From: an uncultured Oscillospiraceae bacterium | GTDB lineage: Bacteria > Bacillota > Clostridia > Oscillospirales > Oscillospiraceae | DNA: 6,315 nt | Direction: 5' to 3' | Assembly (NCBI GenBank): GCA_900751035.1 | Contig: CAADSF010000120.1 | Coordinates: 1 to 6,315, forward strand | Part shown: one piece after another, positions 1 through 4,700 of the stretch | Layout of the letters: the number at the start of each line of letters is the position of its first letter | Position numbering within the stretch: the stretch's first letter is position 1 | The notes under the pieces: generated by a model | Told to the model about the DNA's origin: nothing | The model's input: the letters and a program-made list of their open reading frames with translations, nothing else | Databases searched by the model: none | Program-made: the position numbers and the translations under genes

Positions 1-87
1 TATTACATGGTATTTGAGAATGAGGAAAACCTCTTGCCGGGTGCGGTGAGCATGAGCCAATTTATCGACACGATCAAGGAACTGTAA
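1..87 (+). CDS. C-terminal end of an unidentified gene of the mobile element
   Basis: Frame 1 is open from the window edge to TAA at 85-87 and encodes 28 residues ending FIDTIKEL. The start and most of the protein lie outside the window. The visible part is acidic and soluble-looking (MVFENEENLL) with no membrane segment. I do not recognise the family. It runs in the same direction as the recombinase downstream but is separated from it by 260 nt containing an intrinsic terminator, so it is probably the last gene of a preceding element operon. That this is a genuine gene end is inferred from the open frame meeting the window edge and the terminator that follows 78 nt later. Confidence 0.55.
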   Translation, partial: YYMVFENEENLLPGAVSMSQFIDTIKEL

Positions 88-164
88 AAGCCTCTCATTC
101 GCAGGGGTCGGTAATTTCTACCCCCATGTATGACCGTTGTGATCGCACAAGTTTATACAGATTC

Positions 165-198
165 AGGCAGCAGGAGCAATTCTGCTGCCTTTTTCTTT
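165..198 (+). terminator. Rho-independent terminator with GCAA tetraloop
   Basis: AGGCAGCAG (165-173) pairs perfectly with CTGCTGCCT (182-190). A G-T and an A-T pair extend the stem to 11 pairs and close a GCAA (GNRA-type) tetraloop at 176-179. The stem runs into TTTTTCTTT (190-198). It follows the stop at 87 and should end transcription of the upstream gene, so the recombinase would need its own promoter between about 199 and 300. The only weak candidate I see is CATAAT at 236-241, without a good -35. Confidence 0.85.
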
Positions 199-264
199 GG
201 GTGACTGTTCCGCTTACCTCGCGTATGTGGATTGTCATAATTCTCAAAAAGGAGCGTGGTAGTA

Positions 265-378
265 ATGAAATTGGAAATCGGTCAAAGGAGGTGGTGTGCC
301 AATGCAAAGCAGAAAACACAGACGGATTCTGATGCAGGAGGCGGAATATGGCGAAACCGCTTGACCCCAAAGCGATAG
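265..378 (+). CDS. Possible short leader ORF, 37 codons, overlapping the recombinase start
   Basis: ATG at 265 is preceded by AAAGGAG (248-254) with 10 nt spacing. The frame runs 37 codons to TAG at 376-378, overlapping the first 31 nt of the recombinase gene. The peptide starts MKLEIGQRRWCANA and is basic and hydrophilic. I recognise no domain. It could be a leader peptide affecting recombinase translation, a remnant of a deleted upstream gene, or chance. The ribosome binding site is the only support. Confidence 0.3.
   Translation: MKLEIGQRRWCANAKQKTQTDSDAGGGIWRNRLTPKR
302..364 (+). CDS. Possible 20-residue leader peptide coupled to the recombinase
   Basis: ATG at 302 has a near-ideal ribosome binding site, AAAGGAGG (284-291), 10 nt upstream. 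The ORF is 20 codons, starts MQSRKHRRILMQEAEYG, is basic, and stops with TGA at 362-364, which is 17 nt inside the recombinase ORF in another frame. The overlap would allow translational coupling, since ribosomes ending at 364 are close to the recombinase start and its own AGGAGG (336-341). The strength of the site suggests it is used, but a product this short cannot be assigned a function. Confidence 0.4.
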   Translation: MQSRKHRRILMQEAEYGETA

Positions 379-1550
379 CGGCAGAGCGGCAAACCAGCGG
401 CCGAGCTGAACGCCGGGAACAGAAACGCCGCCAGATGCAGGACGAGATTTCTTATAACCAGCGTGGAAATGGCGTTATTATTATCCCGCCGCAGAAACGG
501 CGGGAGCTTGCAGAGGAGCCGCCCAAACTCCGTGTTGCGGCGTACTGCCGCGTCAGCACACAGGAGGAACAGCAGGTCGGCAGCTTTGATATGCAGATCC
601 ACCATTTTACCAAGAGGATTGAGGCAAATCCGCAATGGGAGCTGGTTGAGATTTATCAAGATGAGGGCATCAGCGCAACTACCGTTGAAAAACGTCTTGG
701 CTTTCAGAAAATGATTGCCGACGCAGTTGACGGGAAGATTGACCTGATTCTCACCAAAAGCATCAGCCGTTTTGGTAGAAATATCGTGGATATTCTGGAC
801 AATCTGCGAACGCTTTCTGCCCTGAACCCGCCCGTTTCCGTTGAGTTTGAGACAGAGGGAATCACTTATACCGGTGATGGGCGGAATAATCTGCTAATCT
901 CGCTGCTGGCGGCTCTGGCTGAAATGGAATCCCAGCAAAAGAGCGAGGCAATTAAGGCTGGTATCCGCTGGCGGATGGCAGAGGGTATCTACAAGTTCTC
1001 CGTTCAGAATACGCTTGGCTTCTATCGTGATCATTTCGGGCGGCTTGTCATTGAGCCGACCGAGGCAAGAATTGTTGAGTACATCTATGAAAGCTGCTTG
1101 GAGGGCGCAACCCCGGCAGAAATCGCCGCCGCACTGACAGAACAGGGTATCAAGTCTCCAATGGGGAACGATCTCTGGTCTGCCGGTACTGTCCGCAGCA
1201 TCCTCCGAAATGAGAAATACTGCGGTGATGCTTTGATGCAGAAAACCTATACCAAGGATTTTCGCACCCATAAATCCGTCAAAAACACAGATTTGAATAT
1301 GTATTTCAAGGAAAATCACCACACAGCGATTATCAAAAAAGGGGATTGGATCAAGGTACAAAAGCTGCTGTCAGAGCGGCACAGCACAGCAAAACGAGCT
1401 ACATTGCGCCGTTTGAGCAATCACTTCGTCGCATACCGCGTAAAGGATGGTCTTTTCAAGGGCTATCTGATCATGGATTCCCGCTGGTCTTTTATGGAAC
1501 GTCAGGAGTTTATGAAAATCGTGGATGAGGCGCAAAACACCATGAAATGA
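348..1550 (+). CDS. Large serine recombinase (element integrase), 400 aa, lacking a Cys zinc ribbon
   Basis: Site-specific recombinase of the resolvase/invertase superfamily that would cut and rejoin the element ends through a 5'-phosphoserine link. The catalytic domain spans about residues 61-200: YCRVST puts the nucleophile at Ser70 with Arg68 beside it, DEGISAT is at 105-111, and SRFGRN gives the active-site arginines Arg141 and Arg144. A long helix (about 182-213) leads to a Recombinase-type DNA-binding domain (about 222-310, GFYRDHFGRLVIEP to NEKYCGDALM). Two things are unusual. There is a charged extension of about 60 residues before the catalytic domain. The last 100 residues contain no cysteine, so the usual zinc ribbon is absent, and the protein ends in a short tail containing FKGYLIMDSRW. 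The start at 348 has AGGAGG 6 nt upstream. The gene is intact and sits next to the inferred junction in rlmD. Some elements of this kind use two or three recombinases together; only one is visible here. Confidence 0.93.
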   Translation: MAKPLDPKAIAAERQTSGRAERREQKRRQMQDEISYNQRGNGVIIIPPQKRRELAEEPPKLRVAAYCRVSTQEEQQVGSFDMQIHHFTKRIEANPQWELVEIYQDEGISATTVEKRLGFQKMIADAVDGKIDLILTKSISRFGRNIVDILDNLRTLSALNPPVSVEFETEGITYTGDGRNNLLISLLAALAEMESQQKSEAIKAGIRWRMAEGIYKFSVQNTLGFYRDHFGRLVIEPTEARIVEYIYESCLEGATPAEIAAALTEQGIKSPMGNDLWSAGTVRSILRNEKYCGDALMQKTYTKDFRTHKSVKNTDLNMYFKENHHTAIIKKGDWIKVQKLLSERHSTAKRATLRRLSNHFVAYRVKDGLFKGYLIMDSRWSFMERQEFMKIVDEAQNTMK

Positions 1551-1563
1551 AAGGATTTTTACT

Positions 1564-1995
1564 ATGAACTTCGATTTTTCCGCTTTGAACTTTGAAACCA
1601 TCGACTCCAACATCAACGCCTACCCGGATATGTTCCTGAATCAGAATGGCGTGACTTTCACCAAGAAGGTGCTTGAGGACTTGGGCTATCCTGCCTTTAT
1701 TTTGTGTCTGCTGGATGCGAAAGCGAGGGTATTTGCGATCCGTTCCTGCAAGAGCAACGAACCGAAGGGATTCAAGTTCTCCAAGCCGAGAGGCGAACAG
1801 AAAGGTGTTGTTACGATCTCCAACAAGAATCTGCTTGACCCGCTTCGCGCTGTCACCGGCGAGGACTGGATTCCCGGCAAGCGTTACAGGGTGCGCGGGT
1901 TCTGGGTTGCCGATGCAAAAACCATGTGCTTTGACCTCAATGAAGGGGTTCAGGAGGACTTTCGCCCTGTTACGCCGAGCAATGACGCAGAATAA
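1564..1995 (+). CDS. Conserved-looking hypothetical protein, recombinase companion, 143 aa
   Basis: The start is 13 nt after the recombinase stop, with AAAGGA (1550-1555) overlapping that stop 8 nt upstream, so the two genes are almost certainly co-transcribed and probably coupled. The product is soluble, with no signal peptide or membrane segment. Visible landmarks are FLNQNGVTFTKKVLEDLGYP (residues 24-43), a central stretch that looks like beta strands (DAKARVFAIRSCK), a basic FSKPRGEQKG loop, and a C-terminal VRGFW..DAKTMCFDLNE segment. I recognise the general look of proteins found beside serine recombinases in clostridial elements but can name no family or activity. Its position makes a role in recombination, such as a directionality or accessory DNA-binding factor, a reasonable guess only. 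Confidence 0.8.
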   Translation: MNFDFSALNFETIDSNINAYPDMFLNQNGVTFTKKVLEDLGYPAFILCLLDAKARVFAIRSCKSNEPKGFKFSKPRGEQKGVVTISNKNLLDPLRAVTGEDWIPGKRYRVRGFWVADAKTMCFDLNEGVQEDFRPVTPSNDAE

Positions 1996-2250
1996 TCCCT
2001 GATATTCAGAGAGAAAAGGGAGAGCCAAAGAGCGGCGGCAAGCCGCCTGAGCGAGAAAGCCACCTCTCCCGTTTCTCCCTCGCTGCTGCTATGGAAACCG
2101 TGGAAAACCGCAAGCGGTTTACACACCGTTCCAACAGTCTGCGCTCACCCTCTTTTTCCTCTCTGGCTTTCTCCCTATACAAAGATAAGTGTCCATTTTC
2201 TATCCCGAAAACGCACAGTTGCCACGACGAACAGAGGGCAGCGTGTCAAT

Positions 2251-2346
2251 ATGGCAAAGAAAAGCAAACGGCACACAGGCGGTTTATCCTCAAAAAAGCC
2301 CCGAAACATGACAAAAAAGAAACCCAGCATCACGCCGTTGACGTGA
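2251..2346 (+). CDS. Possible 31-residue basic peptide ending inside a terminator
   Basis: ATG at 2251 opens 31 codons to TGA at 2344-2346. The peptide begins MAKKSKRHTGGLSSKK and is strongly Lys/Arg-rich, like a nucleic-acid-binding tail. Its last ten or so codons run through the terminator stem, so their composition is set by the hairpin. The upstream site is weak (AGAGGG near 2233-2238). It may be a small basic protein, the remnant of a longer gene, or chance. Confidence 0.25.
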   Translation: MAKKSKRHTGGLSSKKPRNMTKKKPSITPLT

Positions 2347-2358
2347 TGCTGGGTTTTT
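2312..2358. terminator. Bidirectional intrinsic terminator between element genes and rlmD
   Basis: AACCCAGCATCACG (2321-2334) pairs perfectly over 14 bp with 2342-2355 around a 7-nt loop. On the plus strand the stem runs into TTTTT (2354-2358). On the minus strand it is followed by TTTCTTTTTTG (2322 down to about 2312). It lies 11 nt beyond the rlmD stop, so it ends rlmD transcription on the minus strand and element transcription on the plus strand, insulating the two convergent units. Confidence 0.9.
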
Positions 2359-2368
2359 AGCCGTAAAC

Positions 2369-4033
2369 TCACTCTGAGATTAAGCCAAAATGCCGCAGCG
2401 CATCCTTGATTGCCTCGACCTTTTCAGGCGGGCAGGGATGATACTCATGTTTTCTCTGTTCAACAGCATTCGGTGCTTTGTGCATATCCAGCCCGACCAT
2501 ACGCTTGACCTCTGCAATATATGCCGTATGGACTTTGAAGCCGTACTTTTCCTGCACATACTCCTGAATGCGTTTATAGGTCGGATGCTCCTTGACCTCT
2601 CCGGTTTCCACTTCCATTCTGACCTCAACCGTCAGTGGATTTGTTTCCCGTGACAAGAGGACCACCGTCTCCACATGCGCACATCTTGGGAACAGGTCGA
2701 CGGCTTCGGCGGAGCGGAGGGCGTAGCCTTTTTCTGTGAGGAGCTTGACGTCGCGGGCGAGGGTGGCGGGGTCGCAGGAGACGTAGACGACGCGCTGCGG
2801 CTGCATGGCGGCGATGGCTTCGATCACGTCGGCGCTTACGCCCTTGCGCGGCGGGTCGACGACGATCACGTCGGGCTTCTCTCCGCGCTCAGCCAGCAGC
2901 TTCGCTGCCGCACCGGCATCCATGCAGTAAAATTCCGCGTTGTCCATGCCGTTCTGTGCGGCGTTATAGTTCGCGTCCTCGATTGCCTGCGGGATGATCT
3001 CGACGCCGACGGCCCTTTTCGCGTGCCGCGCAAGGCAGAGCGTGATCGTGCCCGTGCCGCAGTAAAGATCTAGCACCGTCTCGTTTCCGGTCAGCCCGGC
3101 AAGTGCGGCGGTTTTTTCATACAGGCGCTCGGCCTGCGCATGGTTGACCTGATAAAACGCGGGCGCGGAGAGCCGGAACTGCAGCCCGCAGAGCGTGTCG
3201 GTGATCGTTCCGTCGCCGTAGAGCGGCAGGAATTCCGTGCCGAGGACGGTATTGCCTTTTTTCGTGTTGGGGGAGAAGGCGATAGTCGTGATGCCCGGCT
3301 CGGCGGCGAGGAGCGTCTGGACAAGCTGCTTTTTCTTCGGCAGCTGCTGCGTGTTGGCTGTGATGCAGACGAGGATTTGCCCGCTTTCCGCGCCGAAGCG
3401 GATATAGATGTGCCGGATGTAGCCGGTATGCGCGGCCTCGTCATAGGCGCGGATGCTGTATGTTTGCATCCAGCCCAGAACGGCTGTGCGGATGCGGTCG
3501 GCGCAGTCCGGCTGGATGCGGCAGTGCGCGACCGGAATGACCGTGTGCGTTTTTTCCGCGAAGAAGCCCGCAGCAGGCTTTCCGTTCTGCTCCTGCACGG
3601 GGAACTGGACTTTATTCCGATAGCCGTCGGTCTGCTCTGCGCCGGTGATGGGCAGGGGAAGGAGCGTCTGGCCGCCGATGCGCGTCAGACAGTTATAGAC
3701 GTGCATGCGCTTGAGCTCCAGCTCCTGCGCGTAATCCATGTGCCGCAGCGCACAGCCGCCGCATTTGGGGAAATACGGGCAGTCCGGCTCTACGCGGTGC
3801 GCCGACGGCTGCTCCACGCGCAGCAGCTCCGCGAAAACCGCCGAGCGTCCGATATGCGCAATGCGGATTCTGCACACCTCTCCCGGCAGCGCACCGGGCA
3901 CGAACACGACCTGTCCGCCGACACGGGCAATTCCCGTCCCGTCCACGGTCGCAGTCTCGATTGTCACCTGCAGCGTATCGCCGCGTTTGCATTCCTTCAT
4001 AGCTGTGCGGAATGTTTCACGTGAAACATTCAC
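2369..4033 (-). CDS. rlmD: 23S rRNA (uracil-C5)-methyltransferase RlmD with an element-derived C-terminal tail
   Basis: SAM-dependent enzyme making 5-methyluridine in 23S rRNA (RumA/RlmD/RlmCD family). Counting from GTG at 4033: TRAM RNA-binding domain about 14-72; iron-sulfur cysteines Cys85, Cys91, Cys94 and Cys171; SAM-binding VLDLYCGTGT (320-329); VVDPPRKG (391-398); catalytic Cys420 in VSCDPATLARDV; and the usual family ending HVETVVLLS (453-461). Some 94 residues then follow, instead of the normal stop, with motifs TYKRIQEYVQEKYGFKV, TAYIAEVKR and EKVEAIKDALRHFG. This tail is encoded in less GC-rich DNA and matches the sort of extension left when an element inserts at the rlmD 3' end. 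GTG 4033 overlaps the lipoprotein TGA but its AGGAGG is only 1 nt away. ATG 4000 (543 aa, just before the TRAM domain) is a plausible alternative start. Operon partner of the lipoprotein gene. Confidence 0.93.
   Translation of the reverse strand: MNVSRETFRTAMKECKRGDTLQVTIETATVDGTGIARVGGQVVFVPGALPGEVCRIRIAHIGRSAVFAELLRVEQPSAHRVEPDCPYFPKCGGCALRHMDYAQELELKRMHVYNCLTRIGGQTLLPLPITGAEQTDGYRNKVQFPVQEQNGKPAAGFFAEKTHTVIPVAHCRIQPDCADRIRTAVLGWMQTYSIRAYDEAAHTGYIRHIYIRFGAESGQILVCITANTQQLPKKKQLVQTLLAAEPGITTIAFSPNTKKGNTVLGTEFLPLYGDGTITDTLCGLQFRLSAPAFYQVNHAQAERLYEKTAALAGLTGNETVLDLYCGTGTITLCLARHAKRAVGVEIIPQAIEDANYNAAQNGMDNAEFYCMDAGAAAKLLAERGEKPDVIVVDPPRKGVSADVIEAIAAMQPQRVVYVSCDPATLARDVKLLTEKGYALRSAEAVDLFPRCAHVETVVLLSRETNPLTVEVRMEVETGEVKEHPTYKRIQEYVQEKYGFKVHTAYIAEVKRMVGLDMHKAPNAVEQRKHEYHPCPPEKVEAIKDALRHFGLISE
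2651..2690. other. Inferred attachment-site junction (element/chromosome) in the rlmD 3' end
   Basis: Base composition changes here from less GC-rich (left, element) to GC-rich (right, chromosome). The conserved rlmD codons for HVETVVLLS lie at 2651-2677, and homology to normal RlmD ends there. The recombinase gene and its companion are the nearest element genes. The exact crossover cannot be fixed because the other element end is outside the window. It should lie in the codons for HVETVVLLS. Confidence 0.65.
4013..4028. promoter_or_regulatory. parS: parS chromosome-partition site (ParB/Spo0J binding)
   Basis: TGTTTCACGTGAAACA is a perfect 16-bp palindrome identical to the common bacterial parS consensus, extended by AA/TT to a 20-bp palindrome at 4011-4030. 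ParB (Spo0J) loads here as a CTP-dependent clamp for origin segregation. It lies inside the first codons of rlmD (VSRET in the GTG 4033 frame; MFHVKH in the ATG 4029 frame). In Firmicutes parS sites cluster around oriC, so the locus is probably origin-proximal. Confidence 0.93.
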
Positions 4034-4596
4034 TCCTCCTTCAAAAGCTCACCGGTGGTCAGGTCAATGTAATAGGTATGCTTGAACTGCTGATCGCCGG
4101 TTTCCGTGGAATAGGAGACGGAGAGCGTATAGCTTACAACCAGCGCACCGTCCTCCTCAGAAATGCTGTAGCCGCCGTTGACATAGCCGATCGCGCCCTT
4201 TTCCTGCGCGGCAGGGTAAACCGTCTCCTGCGCATAGGAAATGACGGTCTGCGAAAGCGCGTCAAAAACTGCGTTCGCCGCCGCAGATGCATCGGCGCTT
4301 TCCAGCGTCACGTGGGGCAGGGTATAGGTGCAGCTGACGATTTCCTCAAGATCGGTCTGGATTGTCTCCGGCTCGTCGAACCAGCTGGACTCCAGACCAT
4401 CGGCGGACTGATTCTGGTTCGGCGTGATGTGGATGACGTTTTCCTGCGATTCTTCCGGTTCTGCCGGGGTTTCCGGGACAATTGTATCCTCCTGAATGGG
4501 AGCGGCGGGTTCTACCTGCTGTGCGGGCTGCTTTGCGCAGCCTGCCGCGCTGAGAATGAGAACAGCAGCCAGTGTGACCGCAAAAAGCTTTTTCAT
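4030..4596 (-). CDS. Secreted lipoprotein with a DUF4163/RsiV-like domain, 188 aa
   Basis: The N-terminus MKK plus a hydrophobic stretch (residues 4-18) followed by AAGC (Cys20) is a lipoprotein signal, so the mature protein should be anchored on the outer face of the membrane by Cys20. Residues about 21-75 form an acidic Pro/Glu-rich linker (PAEPEESQE). The rest, about 85-188, has the YTLPHVTLESADA...VSYTLSVSYSTETG...TYYIDLTTGELL pattern typical of DUF4163/DUF3298-type domains seen in RsiV and PdaC-like proteins; this family call is by look only. ATG 4596 has AGGAGGT 6 nt upstream and lies about 18 nt from the predicted transcription start. Its TGA overlaps the GTG start of rlmD, so the two are one operon. 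Function unknown. Confidence 0.88.
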   Translation of the reverse strand: MKKLFAVTLAAVLILSAAGCAKQPAQQVEPAAPIQEDTIVPETPAEPEESQENVIHITPNQNQSADGLESSWFDEPETIQTDLEEIVSCTYTLPHVTLESADASAAANAVFDALSQTVISYAQETVYPAAQEKGAIGYVNGGYSISEEDGALVVSYTLSVSYSTETGDQQFKHTYYIDLTTGELLKEE

Positions 4597-4620
4597 ATAA
4601 ATACCTCCTGTATACCAGCG

Positions 4621-4649
4621 ATTTTAGCACAGGAGACCGCTTGTGTAAA
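4621..4649 (-). promoter_or_regulatory. Sigma-A promoter for the lipoprotein-rlmD operon
   Basis: On the minus strand the -35 is TTTACA (4649-4644), the spacer is 17 bp, and the -10 is TAAAAT (4626-4621). The predicted start near 4614 leaves a leader of about 18 nt holding AGGAGGT (4609-4603). Spacing and match are close to ideal. Confidence 0.8.
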
Positions 4650-4669
4650 GCCGGGAAAGGCAGTATACT
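4641..4669 (+). promoter_or_regulatory. Sigma-A promoter for the radical SAM gene, divergent
   Basis: The -35-like TTGTGT (4641-4646), a 17-bp spacer and the -10 TATACT (4664-4669) predict a start near 4676, about 25 nt before ATG 4701. The -35 overlaps that of the opposing promoter (4644-4649), so the polymerases probably compete. The weaker -35 suggests it may be the lesser of the two. Confidence 0.65.
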
Positions 4670-4700
4670 GGTAGACAGTCTGAATCGTGGAGTTGAGTTT

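Larger units (their letters stand above)
1996..2368. other. Gene-free 373-nt segment at the element end with strong inverted repeats
   Basis: No convincing long gene lies here. The first half is densely structured. GAGAAAAGGGAGAG (2011-2024) pairs with 2064-2077 at 13 of 14 positions. Inside it GGCGG/CCGCC (2034-2038/2043-2047) closes a CAAG loop. AAACCG/CGGTTT (2105-2110/2115-2120) closes a second CAAG loop. GAGAAAGCCA (2053-2062) is perfectly complementary to 2164-2173. AGGGAG and AGCCA (2017-2027) can pair with 2164-2176 around a two-base bulge, bracketing the whole set. Several pairings exclude one another. The segment could be a structured RNA, a DNA processing site or an accessory region of the attachment site; the sequence alone does not decide. 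The second half holds a possible 31-codon ORF and a terminator. Confidence 0.6.

Noticed and set aside
112..135. AATTTCTAC resembles the 3' core of Cas12a CRISPR repeats.
   Set aside because: The matching GTAGA arm is absent, there is a single copy, and there is no spacing pattern or cas gene.
2091..2360. 89-codon plus-strand ORF in the structured intergenic region.
   Set aside because: Its start lies within a hairpin region with no ribosome binding site, its end is the terminator T-tract, and the composition is not protein-like.
1..2368. Search for a CRISPR array, toxin-antitoxin pair or defence cassette in the element part.
   Set aside because: No regularly spaced repeats and no recognisable toxin, nuclease or defence domain; only the recombinase module and the structured region are present.
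3140..4024. Long plus-strand open frame (294 codons) opposite rlmD.
   Set aside because: It is an antisense shadow of a GC-rich gene; the minus strand encodes a complete RlmD with all catalytic and iron-sulfur residues.
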